64,000 nucleotides of DNA. Origin: Eunapius fragilis. Lineage: Eukaryota > Porifera > Demospongiae > Spongillida > Spongillidae. Shown here one piece after another: positions 42,161 to 55,251 of this stretch (position 1 is its first letter; the number at the start of each line of letters is the position of its first letter). The notes under the pieces are model-generated. The model searched no databases. It saw nothing but the letters and a program-made list of their open reading frames with translations, and was not told the origin of the DNA. The DNA lies in contig OY811989.1 of assembly GCA_963681505.1 (NCBI GenBank), forward strand, positions 5,928,000-5,991,999. Direction: 5' to 3'. The position numbers and the translations under genes are program-made.

Positions 42161-44064
42161 GTTCATTGGAACATGCCGAACCAATTGGCCGAATTGGTGC
42201 GGCATGTCCCAATGAATTGATGCCAATTGGGCCAATTGGTTCCATCTAACCAATTGGCGCGATATGTACTATTTAAGCCAATTGGGCCAATTGGTTCCAC
42301 GGGCCCAATTGGTGCGATATGTCCCAATGAATTGATGCCAATTGGGTAAATTGGTTCCATCGGCCCAATTGACGCGATAAGTACAATTTATGCCAATCGG
42401 GCCAATTGGTTCCAATGGCCCAATTGGTGCGGTATGTCCCAATGAATTGATGCCAATTGGGCCAATTGGTTCCATCCGCCCAATTCGCGCGATATGTCCT
42501 AATGAAATGATAACAATTGGGCCAATTGGTTCTACTGGCCCAATTGGCGCGATATGAACAATTTACGCCAATTGGGCCAATTGATTCCACGGGCCCAATT
42601 GGTGCGATATGTCCCAATGAATTGATGGCAATTGGGCCAATTGGTTCCATCAGCCCAATTGGCGCGATATGTCCAGATGAAATGATGCCAATTGGTCCGA
42701 TTGGTTCCACCGGCCCAATTGGCGCGATATGTACTATTTGTACCAATTGGGCCAATTGGTTCCACGGGCCCAATTGGTGCGATATGTCCCAATTAATTGA
42801 TGCCATTTGGGGCAATTTGTTCCATCTGCCCAATTGGCGCGATATGTTCTAATGAAATGATACCAATTGGGCCAATTGGTACCATCGGCCCAATTGGCGC
42901 GATATGTTCAATTTATGCCAATTGGGCCAATTGGTTCCACCGGCCCAATTGGCGCGGTATGTCCCAATGAATTGATGCCAATTGGGCCAATTGGTTCCAT
43001 TGGCCCAATTGGTGCGATATGAACTATTTATGCCAATTGGGCCAATTGGTTCAACAGGCCCAATTGGTGCGGTATGTCCCAATGAATAGATGCCAATTGG
43101 GCCAATTGGTTCCATCGGCCGAATTGGCGGGATATGTCCTAATGAATTGATGCCATTTGGGCCAATTGGTTCCACCTGCCCAATTGGCGCGATATGTACT
43201 ATTTATGCCAATTGGGCCAATTGGTTCCACGGGCCCAATTGGTGCGATATGTCCCAATGAATTGATGCCAATTTGGCCAATTGGTTCCATCTAACCAATT
43301 GGCGCGATATGTACTATTTATGCCAATTGGGCCAATTGGTTCCACGGGCCCAATTGGTGCGACATGTTCTAATGAAATGATACCAATTGGGCCAATTGGT
43401 TCCGCCGGCCCAATTGGCGCGATATGTACTATTTATGCCAATTGGGCCAATTGGTTCCACGGGCCCAATTGGTGCGATATGTCCCAATGGATTGATGCCA
43501 ATTGGGCCACTTGGTTCCATCGGCCCAATTGGCGCGATAAGTACAATTTATGCCAATCGGGCCAATTGGTTCCAATGGCCCAATTGGTGCGGTATGTTCC
43601 AATGAATTGATGCGAATTGGGCCAATTGGTTCCATCCGCCCAATTGGCGCGATATGTCCTAATGAAATGATGCCAATTGGGCCAATTGGTTCCACCGGCC
43701 CAATTGGCGCGATATGATCAATTTACGCCAATTGGGCCAATTGGTTCCACGGGCCCTATTGGTGCGATATGTCCCAATGAATTGATGCTAATTGGGCCAA
43801 TTGGTTCCATCGGCCCAATTGGCGCGATATGTACAATTTATGCCAATTGGGCCAATTGGTACCACCGGCCCAATTGTTGCGGTATGTCCCAATGAATTGA
43901 TGCCAATTGGGCCAATTGGTTCCACCGGCCCAATTGGCGCGATATGAACAATTTACGCTAATTGAGCCAATTGGTTCCACGGGCCGAATTGGTGCGATAT
44001 GTCCCAATGAATTGATGCCAATTGGGCCAATTGGTTCCACCGGCCCAATTGGCGCGATATGAAC
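42161..44064. repeat. 55/60-bp satellite, left segment
   Basis: Alternating monomers of about 55 bp (ending GTACAATTTATG) and 60 bp (ending GTCCCAATGAATTGATG) form a 115-bp dimer. Each monomer starts CCAATTGGGCCAATTGG, a near-palindrome made of two CCAATTGG palindromes, followed by GGCCCAATTGGCGCGATATG. The array follows the 185/208-bp satellite through a short transition (GACTACCTATGTTCATTGG) and is cut at 44064 by the retroelement, resuming at 48457. Confidence 0.95.
44060..44064. repeat. Target-site duplication, left copy (TGAAC)
   Basis: TGAAC directly left of the element is repeated at 48457-48461. Five bases is the usual size for Metaviridae integrases. The uninterrupted sequence in this satellite, GATATGAACAATTTACGC, contains the motif once. 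Confidence 0.93.
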
Positions 44065-44201
44065 TGTAGTGACCTAGTCACTCGTTTAAGCCGCTACAAG
44101 AGAGGTGAACATCTCGCTGCGTGACTGACTCAAAAAGTGATCATTGTTTCACGCGCATGCGCTAACATATTACAATTGACACCCACACACAATATATTAC
44201 A
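44065..44201 (-). repeat. 3' LTR (137 bp) of the Ty3/Gypsy element
   Basis: Matches 48320-48456 at 135 of 137 positions. In element orientation it starts TGTAATATATTG and ends CACTACA. A short purine-rich stretch (AGAAGGGG) lies just upstream in element orientation and is a possible polypurine tract, although it does not touch the LTR. Confidence 0.95.
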
Positions 44202-44267
44202 TCTAAAGTTCAACCCCTTCTAATGTCCTAACATATTACATATACTACAGCATGAGTTTAATCACCA

Positions 44268-47200
44268 TTAATGACCATAATAGTCTGGAGGCTTCCTCAC
44301 TCTTGTCGACCGACGCACTGGTGCTGAAATAGGCACTTGTGGATGTGGTATATCATTGTCCTCTGCACTCGCTACAGGAATACCAACAGTAGATGGAATA
44401 GAGGGAGGTACTTCAGGGGGAGCTTGAACACAAGGCTCCGATGAAGATGAATCAGCAGTAGGAACAGCTCTTTCGTCAGAAGAACTTGGTGAAACCACAG
44501 GGGGACTTGACGGACCTGATGTAATGTCATTAGGGTTGTTCACATAGACATCATCACTAGCGTCTACTTGAGAGTTGTGGCGGGCCCTCAGATGGTCTAT
44601 ATGTCTGCGGACTACTCCACTTCCAATCTTAACAGTATAGGAGAGAGGCCCGGTAACAGTGACAATGACTCCTGGAATCCACTTCTTGGGAAAACGAAAA
44701 TCCCGAACGTATACTAGGTCACCTTCAACAAACTTACGCTCACTGATACCCCGAGTATCATGATCCCGCTTCTGCGCGGCTTGGCGAGACTCCACTCGAA
44801 CAGCCAGGTCAGGATGCAAAATGTCAAGTCGGGAACGAGGGCGACGACCCAGCAAAAGTTCAGCCGGTGACGAACCTGTGGTACTGTGAGGAGTCAACCG
44901 GTACTTAAACAAGAAACAAGATAGTTTTGTTTCAATAGATCCTAGCTTTTGGTGTAGAAGACCCTGTTTGAAAGTCTGAACGGCTCTTTCGGCTAAACCG
45001 TTTGTTGAGGGATGATAGGGGGCAGACTTGACATGGATGATACCATTCTGACTCGTAAACAATCTGAACTCTTCACTCACGAAAGCCGGCCCATTGTCTG
45101 TTACTATCTTCCGTGGTACCCCATGAATTGCAAATATGCTCTTCAAACGCTCAATAGTAGGTACCGCTGATATCGACTTCATAAGGTGAACCTCGAGCCA
45201 CTTTGAGTGGGCATCAATCAACACCAAAAACATATGTCCCATGAATGGCCCTGCAAAATCAATATGCAAACGAGACCAGGGTTCTTGGGGCCATTCCCAT
45301 GGATGGAGAGGAGCCACTGGTGGCAGGAATCGAGATGACTGACAAGTGTCGCATTGCTTGACTACGTCCTCTATCTCTTTATCCATATTGGGCCACCACA
45401 CATATCCTCGAGCTAAGCCTTTCATCTTATTAATCCCTGGGTGCGATTCATGCAATTCTGCCAAGACTTGTTGCCTGCCCTGCGGTGGAATGATAACTCT
45501 AGCTCCCCACAACAAACAACCATCCAAAACGCTCAACTCATTCTTTCTCTGCTGATAGGAGCTCAAATCATCACCTAGATTTCCGCCAGGCCACCCACTC
45601 TTAACAAATCCTCGAACTCTCGACAGAACTGGGTCTCGGTCCGTCCAACCCCTAATTTGGCTAACCGTAATAGGAATGGTTGAGAGTAAGTCAAGCAAGG
45701 TAAGATCATCCCCAGGAGTGGATACGCAACTAATGGATTGTGGGCTGGGCAGACGGCTGAAGGCATCAGCATTGTCATGTTGAGCTCCAGACTTGTATCT
45801 GATTGAGTATTGGTACGTGCTAAGTGCTAAAGCCCACCTCTGTATTCTAGATGAGGCCATAGGTGGTATACCCCTATGTTCTCCAAATAAATAGATAAGT
45901 GGTTTATGGTCAGAAAAGATTGTAAAAGGACGACCATACAAGTACTGATGAAATTTGGAAACACCAAAGTATATAGCCAAAGCTTCCTTATCCAATTGGG
46001 AATAACCCTTTTCAGCAGGTGACAAGGTACGTGAAACAAATCCTATAGGTCTCTCCGATCCATCCTCCATTTCGTGGGACAGTACTGCCCCTATCCCGTA
46101 GGGTGAAGCATCACACGCCAGAAGGATTGGCTTGTGGCTATCATAATGCACCAAAAGAGCTGACGTCTTCAACATGTTTTTCCCAGCAGCAAACGCCTGC
46201 TCCTGTTCAGATGTCCAACTCCATTTCTGCTGTTTTCTCAACAATTGGTACAAAGAGGACAGCTTGGAGGCAAGGTTTGGCAAAAACTTGGAATATAATT
46301 AAGCAGTCCCAAGAAAGATTTTAATTCTGTGATATTCTTGGGTGATTGTGCTTCGTTTATTGCCTGAACCTTGGCATCGGTAGGGTGCAAACCTTCTCTA
46401 TCAATACGATGACCCAAATATTCTATAGACGAAGCCATGAATATACATTTTGCCTTTTTAAGCCGCAACCCACTTTCACCAAGTTTACATAGAGCCTTGT
46501 CTAAAGTATGTAAGTGTTCCTCTATCGATGCACCCGTTACCAGAATGTCATCAACGTACACCACTGTGTGATCTATACCCTGTAGCACACATTCCATAGC
46601 CCTCTGAAACATGGCTGGGGCCGATGCCACCCCAAAAGGTAATCGGTTGTACTCAAACAGACCTTTATGCGTGTTAATAGTAGTATATGCTTTGGAGGCA
46701 TCATCTAATCTCATCTGTTGATAAGCATTAGTCAAGTCAATTTTTGAGAATAAGCGGCCCCCTGACAAAGAAGCAAATAAGTCCTCTACTCGAGGAACAG
46801 GGTACGATTCCAATTTGGATGCCTGATTCACCGTTAGCTTATAGTCTCCACATATTCTAACTGTCCCATCCTCTTTCACTATTGGCACTATTGGTGCTGC
46901 CCAATCCGCAAAAGGCACAGGTCGAATCACCCCAGACGTCTCTAGACGTCTCAACTCCACCTCAATCTTATCCTTTAGGACATAAGGCACGGAACGGGCT
47001 TTATAAAACCTTGGACTAACCAGTGGATCAACTGAGAATTTAGCAAAAACTCCCTTCAAGGTTCCCAATTCATCCTGGAACAACACTCTATGCTTCTCCA
47101 ACAGCTCTTCCAGGTTCTTATTCACCCGTACATTGTGAATCTCCCCCCAATCAATCTTAATAACTTGCAACCAATTCCGGCCCAATAAGTTTGGTCCCTT

Positions 47201-47560
47201 TGAATTCACTACTAGCAACGGTAAACTGGCTGTTTGAGACTTATATGATACTACCACTTCTGCCACTCCCGCAATAGATAATGGCTCTCCTGTATAGGTG
47301 CTTAATCGAGTTGCCGTAGGATGCAACGTTGGCATTCCCTTTTCACACGATCCCCACAAATCCTCAAACATTTTTTTGCTGATTACAGTCATAGCAGCAC
47401 CCGTATCTAGTTCCATATCAATTCTAGCCCCGTTAATCTCCATGGGTACTATGAATGGCTGCACTTTGGGCAAACCCAACACATTTAATGTCTGTAAAAC
47501 CTCTTCCTCATTCTCTTCGTCGTTTATTCTATGAGTTTTCTCTACAGCATCTTCTCTCTT
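44268..47560 (-). pseudogene. pol: pol region of the Ty3/Gypsy element (protease, RT, RNase H, integrase)
   Basis: Retroelement polyprotein region that would process, reverse-transcribe and integrate the element. Visible parts, in element order: aspartic protease with its DTGA active site near 47,400; reverse transcriptase with the DLTNAYQQM and LPFGVASAP blocks and the YVDD catalytic motif near 46,550; RNase H with DASPYGIGAVL near 46,110 and SDHKPL near 45,910; integrase with an HHCC zinc-binding region near 45,450-45,340; integrase catalytic blocks HIDFAGP (near 45,260), TDNGPAF (near 45,090) and NGLAERAV (near 44,980); and a GPY/F-like module (GPLSYTV) near 44,640. The C-terminus ends in the basic RRSTRVRKPPD tail common in this group. 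Treated as a fossil: about one break overall, so this copy is probably not autonomous. Confidence 0.93.
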
Positions 47561-48271
47561 GTGAGTAACACCTCTACACACTTTGGCTAAATGCCCGCGT
47601 TTCCCACATTGACTACAGATTGCTCCCTTAAACCTACAAGATGAGGCATAATGGTTTCCTCCACATCTGTAGCATTCTATTACTTTTTTAGCCATATCCT
47701 TTGGTCTACTTCCTACCGCATTGATCACGGGGGGTACAGTGGTAGGCACAGAGGATTGTAACTCAATTGCATGTTTATTTGCAGATTCCACTGCTAAGGC
47801 TATTTGAAATGCCCTTGCGAATGTTAACTCAACCTCTCCTAGTAGGCGCCTCTGAATACGCTCGTCCTTCACCCCGCATACTACACGGTCTCTTAATACG
47901 TCCTGCAGAGTATCACCAAATGCACAATGTTCTGACAATTGTCTTAAAGCAGCTACAAAATCCGCAATGGACTCCCCTTCTCCCCTTACACGGGAATTAA
48001 ATTTGAACCGCTGCATAGGCTTTGGTTGGAGGTGGCTAGCCACTAACTCTACAATCTCCTTATAGGTTTTCTCATCTGGTTTAAGTGGTGTCGACAAATT
48101 TCGTATTAGTAGATACGTCGGCGCTCCACATGAACTCAGTAGAACGGCGCGTCGAGTCTCCTGTGTGTCGACTCCATTCGCCACAAAGTAGTGCTCAGCG
48201 CGCTCCACGTATGACCCCCACTCTTCTGTTCCTGGCACGAACTCCGGCAAAAACCCGTGTTTCGCCGCCAT
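47560..48271 (-). CDS. gag: gag-like part of the Ty3/Gypsy element
   Basis: Capsid-like protein region that would coat the element RNA in virus-like particles. The chosen ATG at 48271 gives MAAKHGFLPEF, about 50 bases inside the 5' LTR edge, so the leader is very short. The first 170 or so residues are gag-like, with helical charged segments and a KFNSRVRGEGESIADFVAAL stretch typical of metavirus retrotransposon gag. They are followed by two CCHC-type zinc knuckles at about 47,674-47,576 (CYRC... and CSQCGKRGHLAKVC). The region continues toward the protease without an obvious boundary, so the right limit given here is only approximate. Confidence 0.88.
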
Positions 48272-48319
48272 TTCGTGACAGCAAACAAAAGAGTTGTACT
48301 TTACCCTCGTCGCCAAAAA

Positions 48320-48456
48320 TGTAGTGTCCTAGTCACTCGTTTAAGCCGCTACAAGAGAGGTGAACATCTCGCTGCGTGACTGACTCAAAAAGTGATCATT
48401 GTTTCACGCGCATGCGCTAACATATTACAATTGACACCCACACACAATCTATTACA
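48320..48456 (-). repeat. 5' LTR (137 bp) of the Ty3/Gypsy element
   Basis: Pair of the LTR at 44065-44201 with two differences. In element orientation it is followed by TTTTTGGCGACGAGGG; the candidate primer-binding site starts TGG, as expected for pairing with a tRNA 3'-CCA end. I cannot name the tRNA with confidence. Confidence 0.95.
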
Positions 48457-48461
48457 TGAAC
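48457..48461. repeat. Target-site duplication, right copy (TGAAC)
   Basis: Right-hand copy of the 5-bp duplication. The satellite resumes with AATTTACGC exactly as expected after GATATGAAC. Confidence 0.93.
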
Positions 48462-49770
48462 AATTTACGCAAATTGGGCAAATTGGTTCCACAGGCCCAA
48501 TTGGTGCGATATGTCCCAATGAATTGATGCCAATTGGGCCAATTGGTTCCATCGGCCCAATTGGCGCGATATGTACAATTTATGCCAATTGGGCCAATTG
48601 GTTCCACGGGCCCAATTGGTGCGATATGTCCCAATGAATTGACGCCAATCGGGCCAATTGGTTCCATCGGCCCAATTGGCGTGATATGTACAATTTATGC
48701 CAATTGGGCCAATTGGTACCACTGGCCCAATTGTTGCGGTATGTCCCAATGAATTGATGCCAATTGGGCCAATTGGTTCCATCGGCCCAATTGGCGCGAT
48801 ATGTCCTGATGAAATGATGCCGATTGGGCCAATTGGTTCCACCGGCCCCATTGGCGCGATATGTACTATTTATGCCAATTGGGCCAATTGGTTCCACGGG
48901 CCCAATTGGTGTGATATGTCCCAATGAATTGATGCCAATTGGGGCAATTGGTTCCATCGGCCCAATTGGCGCGATATGTTCTAATGAAATGATACCAATT
49001 GGGCCAATTGGTTTCGCCGGCCAATTGGCGCGATATGTACTATTTATGCCAATTGGGCCAATTGGTTCCACGGGCCCAATTGGTGCGATATGTCCCAATG
49101 GATTGATGCCAAATGGGCCACTTGGTTCCATCGTCCCAATTGGCGCGATATGTACAATTTATGCCATTTGGGCCAATTAGTTCCACCGGCCCCATTGGTG
49201 CGGTATGTCCCAATGAATTGATGCCAATTGGGCCAATTGGTTCCATTGGCCCAATTGGTGCGATATGAACTATTTATGCCAATTGTGCCAATTGTTTCAA
49301 CGGGCCCAATTGGTACGGTATGTCCCAATGAATTGATGCCAATTGGGCCAATTGGTTCCATCGGCCCAATTGGCGCATATATACAATTTATGCCAATTGG
49401 GCCCAATTGGTTCCACAGGCCCAATTGCTGCGGTATGTCCCTATGAATTGATGCCAATTGGGCCAAATGGTTCCATCGGCCCAATTGGCGCGATATGTCC
49501 TAACGAAATGATGCCAAATGGACCAATTGGTTCCAACGGCCCAATTGGCGCGATGTGTACTATTTATGCCAATTGGGCCAATTGGTTCCACGGGCCCAAT
49601 TGGTGTGATATGTCCCAATGAATTGATGCCAATTGGGGCAATTGGTTCCATCGGCCCAATTGGCACGATATGTTCTAATGAAATGATAACAATTGGGCCA
49701 ATTGGTTCCATCGGCCCAATTGGCGCGATATGTACAATTTATGCCAATTGGGCCAATTGGTACCACCGGC

Positions 49771-50010
49771 CCAATTGTTGCGGTATGTCCCAATGAATTG
49801 ATGCCAATTGGGCCAATTGGTTCCACCGGCCCAATTGGCGCGATATGAACAATTTACGCCAATTGAGCCGATTGGTTCCACGGGCCCAATTGGTGCGATA
49901 TGTCCCAATGAATTGATGCCAATTGGGCCAATTGGTTCCACCGGCCCAATTGGCGCGATATGAACAATTTACGCAAATTGGGCAAATTGGTTCCACAGGC
50001 CCAATTGGTG
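49771..50010. repeat. Paralogous empty site of the retroelement insertion
   Basis: This stretch matches about 190 bp left of the element (offset 5,901) joined directly to about 50 bp right of it (offset 1,504). The private variants TTACGCAAATTGGGCAAATT and CCACAGGCCC are shared with the right flank. TGAAC occurs once, at 49961-49965. The offset difference (4,397) equals element length plus the 5-bp duplication, so this is the uninterrupted version of the insertion locus. Confidence 0.88.
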
Positions 50011-50869
50011 CGGTATGTCCCAATGAATAGATGCCAATTGGGCCAATTGGTTCCATCGGCCCAATTGGCGGGATATGTCCTAATGAAATGATGCCATTTG
50101 GGCCAATTGTTTCCACCGGCCCAATTGGCGCGAAATGTACTATTTATGCCAATTGGGCCAATTGGTTCCACTGGCCCAATTGGTGCGATATATCCCAATG
50201 AATTGATGCCAATTGGGCCAATTGGTTCCATCGGCCCAATTGTCGCGATATGTACAATTTATGCCAATTGGGCCAATTGGTTCCACCGGCCCAATTGGTG
50301 CGGTATGTCCCAATGAATTGATGCCAATTGGGCCAATTGGTTCCATCTAACCAATTGGCGCGATTTGTACTATTTATGCCAATTGGGCCAATTGGTTCCA
50401 CGGGCCCAATTGGTGCGATATTTTCTAATGAAATGATACCAATTGGGCCAATTGCTTCCGCCGGCCCAATTGGCATGATATGTACTATTTATGCCAATTG
50501 GGCCTATTGGTTCCACGGGCCCAATTGGTGCGATATGTCCCAATGGATTGATGCCAATTGGGCAAATTGGTTCCATCCGCCCAATTGGTGCGATATGTCC
50601 TAATGAAATGATGCCAATTGGGCCTATTGGTTCCACCGGCCCAATTGGCGCGATATGAACAATTTACGCCAATTGGGCCAATTCGTTCCACGGGCCCAAT
50701 TGGTGCGATATGTCCCAATGAATTGATGCCAATTGGGCCAAATGGTTCCATCGGCCCAATTGGCGCGATATTTTCTAATGAAATGATAACAATTGGGCCA
50801 ATTGGTTCCGCCGGCCCAATTGGCGCGATATGTACTATTTATGCCAATTGGGCCAATTGGTTCCACGGG

Positions 50870-53060
50870 CCCAATTGGTGCGATATATCCCAATAGATTG
50901 ATGCCAATTGGGCCCCTTGGTTCCATCGGCCCAATTGACGCGATATGTACAATTTATGCCAATAGGGCCAATTGGCTCCACCGGCCCAATTGGTGCGGTA
51001 TGTCCCAATGAATTGATGCCAATTGGGCCAATTGGTTCAACAGGCCCAATTGGTGCGGTATGTCCCAATGAATAGATGCCAATTGGGCCAGTTGGTTCCA
51101 TCGGCCCAATTGGCGGGATATGTTCTAATGAAATGATGCCATTTGGGCCAATTGGTTCCGCCGGCCCAATTGGCGCGATATGTACTGTTTATGCCAATTG
51201 GGCCAATTGGTTCCACGGGCCCAATTGGTGCGATATGTCCCAATGGATTGATGCCAATTGGGCCACTTGGTTCCATCGGCCCAATTGGCGCGATAAGTAC
51301 AATTTATGCCAATCGGGCCAATTGGTTCCAATGGCCCAATTGGTGCGGTATGTCCCAATGAATTGATGCGAATTGGGCCAATTGGTTCCATCCGCCCAAT
51401 TGGCGCGATATGTCCTAATGAAATGATGCCAATTGGGCCAATTGGTTCCTCCGGCCGAATTGGCGCGATATGATTAATTTACGCCAATTGGGCCAATTGG
51501 TTCCACGGGCCCAATTGGTGCGATATGACCCAATGAATTGATGCTAATTGGGCCAATTGGTTCCATCGGCCCAATTGGCGCGATATGTACAATTTATGCC
51601 AATTGGGCCAATTGGTACCACCGGCCCAATTGTTGCGGTATGTCCCAATGAATTGATGCCAATTGGGCCAATTGGTTCCACCGGCACAATTGGCGCGATA
51701 TGAACAATTTACGCGAATTGAGCCAATTGGTTCCACGGGCCCAATTGGTGCGATATGTCCCAATGAATTGATGCCAATTGGGCCAATTGGTTCCATCGGC
51801 CCAATTGGCGCGATATGTACACTTTATGCCAATTGGGCCAATTGGTATCACCGGCCCAATTTTTTGCGGTATGTCCCAATGAATTAATGCCAATTGGGCC
51901 AATTGGTTCCACGGGCCCAATTGGTGCGATATGTCCCAATGAATTGATGCCAATTGGGTAAATTGGTTCCATCGGCCCAATTGGCGCGATAAGTACAATT
52001 TATGCCAATCGGGCCAATTGGTTCCAATGGCCCAATTGGTGCGGTATGTCCCAATGAATTGATGCCAATTGGGCCAATTGGTTCCATCCGCCCAATTCGC
52101 GCGATATGTCCTAATGAAATGATAACAATTGGGCCAATTGGTTCTACTGGCCCAATTGGCGCGATATGAACAATTTATGCCAATTGGGCCAATTGGTATC
52201 ACCGGCCCAATTGTTGCGGTATGTCCCAATGAATTAATGCCAATTTGGCCAATTGGTTCCATCGGCCCAATTGGCGCGATATGTTCTAATGAAATGATAC
52301 CAATTGGGCCAATTGGTTCCGCCGGCCCAATTGGCGCGATATGTACAATTTATGCCAATTGGGCCAATTGGTTCCACGGGCCCAATTGGTGCGATATGTC
52401 CCAATGGATTGATGCCAATTGGGCCACTTGGTTCCATCGGCCCAATTGGCGCGATATGTACAATTTATGCCAATTGGGCCAATTGGTTCCACCGGCCCAA
52501 TTGGTGTGGTATGTCCCAATGAATTGATGCCAATTGGGCCAATTGGTTCCACCGGCCCAATTGGCGCGACATGTACTATTAATGCCAATTGGGCCAATTG
52601 GTTCCACGGGCGCGATTGGTGAGATATGTCCCATTGAATTGATGCCACTTGGGCCAATTGGTTCCATTGGCCATATTGGTGCGATATGCACTATTTATGC
52701 CAATTGGGCCAATTGGTTCCACCGACCCAATTGGCGCGATATGTACTATTTATGCCAATTGGGCCAATTGGTTCCACGGGCCCAATTGGTGCGATATGTG
52801 CCAATAAATTATTGCCAATTGGGCCAATTGGTTCCATTGGCCCAATTGGTGTGATATGAACTATTTATGCCAATTGGTTCAACAGGCCGAATTGGTGCGG
52901 TATGTCCCAATGAATTGATGCCAATTGGGCCAATTGGTTCCATCGGCCCAATTGGCGCGATATGCGTAATGAAATGATGCCAATTGGGCCAAGTGGTTCT
53001 ACCGGCCGAATTGGTGCGATATGAACAATGTATGCCAATTGGGTCAATTGGTTCCACCGG
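50870..53060. repeat. 2,191-bp tandem duplication in the 55/60-bp satellite, copy 1
   Basis: Direct tandem copy of the next 2,191 bp. Landmarks such as CGATATATCCCAATAGATTG (50881 and 53072), GATTAATTTACG, and the CCAATTTTTTGCGG variant recur at exactly this offset. I found no difference in the rows I compared. Confidence 0.9.
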
Positions 53061-55251
53061 CCCAATTGGTGCGATATATCCCAATAGATTGATGCCAATT
53101 GGGCCCCTTGGTTCCATCGGCCCAATTGACGCGATATGTACAATTTATGCCAATAGGGCCAATTGGCTCCACCGGCCCAATTGGTGCGGTATGTCCCAAT
53201 GAATTGATGCCAATTGGGCCAATTGGTTCAACAGGCCCAATTGGTGCGGTATGTCCCAATGAATAGATGCCAATTGGGCCAGTTGGTTCCATCGGCCCAA
53301 TTGGCGGGATATGTTCTAATGAAATGATGCCATTTGGGCCAATTGGTTCCGCCGGCCCAATTGGCGCGATATGTACTGTTTATGCCAATTGGGCCAATTG
53401 GTTCCACGGGCCCAATTGGTGCGATATGTCCCAATGGATTGATGCCAATTGGGCCACTTGGTTCCATCGGCCCAATTGGCGCGATAAGTACAATTTATGC
53501 CAATCGGGCCAATTGGTTCCAATGGCCCAATTGGTGCGGTATGTCCCAATGAATTGATGCGAATTGGGCCAATTGGTTCCATCCGCCCAATTGGCGCGAT
53601 ATGTCCTAATGAAATGATGCCAATTGGGCCAATTGGTTCCTCCGGCCGAATTGGCGCGATATGATTAATTTACGCCAATTGGGCCAATTGGTTCCACGGG
53701 CCCAATTGGTGCGATATGACCCAATGAATTGATGCTAATTGGGCCAATTGGTTCCATCGGCCCAATTGGCGCGATATGTACAATTTATGCCAATTGGGCC
53801 AATTGGTACCACCGGCCCAATTGTTGCGGTATGTCCCAATGAATTGATGCCAATTGGGCCAATTGGTTCCACCGGCACAATTGGCGCGATATGAACAATT
53901 TACGCGAATTGAGCCAATTGGTTCCACGGGCCCAATTGGTGCGATATGTCCCAATGAATTGATGCCAATTGGGCCAATTGGTTCCATCGGCCCAATTGGC
54001 GCGATATGTACACTTTATGCCAATTGGGCCAATTGGTATCACCGGCCCAATTTTTTGCGGTATGTCCCAATGAATTAATGCCAATTGGGCCAATTGGTTC
54101 CACGGGCCCAATTGGTGCGATATGTCCCAATGAATTGATGCCAATTGGGTAAATTGGTTCCATCGGCCCAATTGGCGCGATAAGTACAATTTATGCCAAT
54201 CGGGCCAATTGGTTCCAATGGCCCAATTGGTGCGGTATGTCCCAATGAATTGATGCCAATTGGGCCAATTGGTTCCATCCGCCCAATTCGCGCGATATGT
54301 CCTAATGAAATGATAACAATTGGGCCAATTGGTTCTACTGGCCCAATTGGCGCGATATGAACAATTTATGCCAATTGGGCCAATTGGTATCACCGGCCCA
54401 ATTGTTGCGGTATGTCCCAATGAATTAATGCCAATTTGGCCAATTGGTTCCATCGGCCCAATTGGCGCGATATGTTCTAATGAAATGATACCAATTGGGC
54501 CAATTGGTTCCGCCGGCCCAATTGGCGCGATATGTACAATTTATGCCAATTGGGCCAATTGGTTCCACGGGCCCAATTGGTGCGATATGTCCCAATGGAT
54601 TGATGCCAATTGGGCCACTTGGTTCCATCGGCCCAATTGGCGCGATATGTACAATTTATGCCAATTGGGCCAATTGGTTCCACCGGCCCAATTGGTGTGG
54701 TATGTCCCAATGAATTGATGCCAATTGGGCCAATTGGTTCCACCGGCCCAATTGGCGCGACATGTACTATTAATGCCAATTGGGCCAATTGGTTCCACGG
54801 GCGCGATTGGTGAGATATGTCCCATTGAATTGATGCCACTTGGGCCAATTGGTTCCATTGGCCATATTGGTGCGATATGCACTATTTATGCCAATTGGGC
54901 CAATTGGTTCCACCGACCCAATTGGCGCGATATGTACTATTTATGCCAATTGGGCCAATTGGTTCCACGGGCCCAATTGGTGCGATATGTGCCAATAAAT
55001 TATTGCCAATTGGGCCAATTGGTTCCATTGGCCCAATTGGTGTGATATGAACTATTTATGCCAATTGGTTCAACAGGCCGAATTGGTGCGGTATGTCCCA
55101 ATGAATTGATGCCAATTGGGCCAATTGGTTCCATCGGCCCAATTGGCGCGATATGCGTAATGAAATGATGCCAATTGGGCCAAGTGGTTCTACCGGCCGA
55201 ATTGGTGCGATATGAACAATGTATGCCAATTGGGTCAATTGGTTCCACCGG
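53061..55251. repeat. 2,191-bp tandem duplication in the 55/60-bp satellite, copy 2
   Basis: Second copy, abutting the first. The match ends near 55251 inside CCCAATTGGT, where copy 1 continues into GCGATATATCCC and the flank into CCGGTATGTCCC. The breakpoint therefore lies within the repeat unit, as expected for unequal exchange. Confidence 0.9.

Larger units (their letters stand above)
44065..48456 (-). mobile_element. Ty3/Gypsy (Metaviridae) LTR retrotransposon, full length with both LTRs
   Basis: A 4,392-bp element on the minus strand, bounded by two 137-bp LTRs with TG...CA ends and a 5-bp target duplication. Order in element direction: 5' LTR, candidate primer-binding site TGGCGACGAGGGT four bases after the LTR, gag with zinc knuckles, aspartic protease, reverse transcriptase, RNase H, integrase with a GPY/F-like module, and 3' LTR. 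The RT-RH-IN order places it in Ty3/Gypsy. It resembles the K02A2.6-like group; clade-level placement (Mag/C-clade?) is a guess. It is compact, with very short LTRs. The two LTRs differ at only two of 137 positions, so the insertion is young. The coding part looks nearly whole, with about one break. It sits inside the 55/60-bp satellite. Confidence 0.96.
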
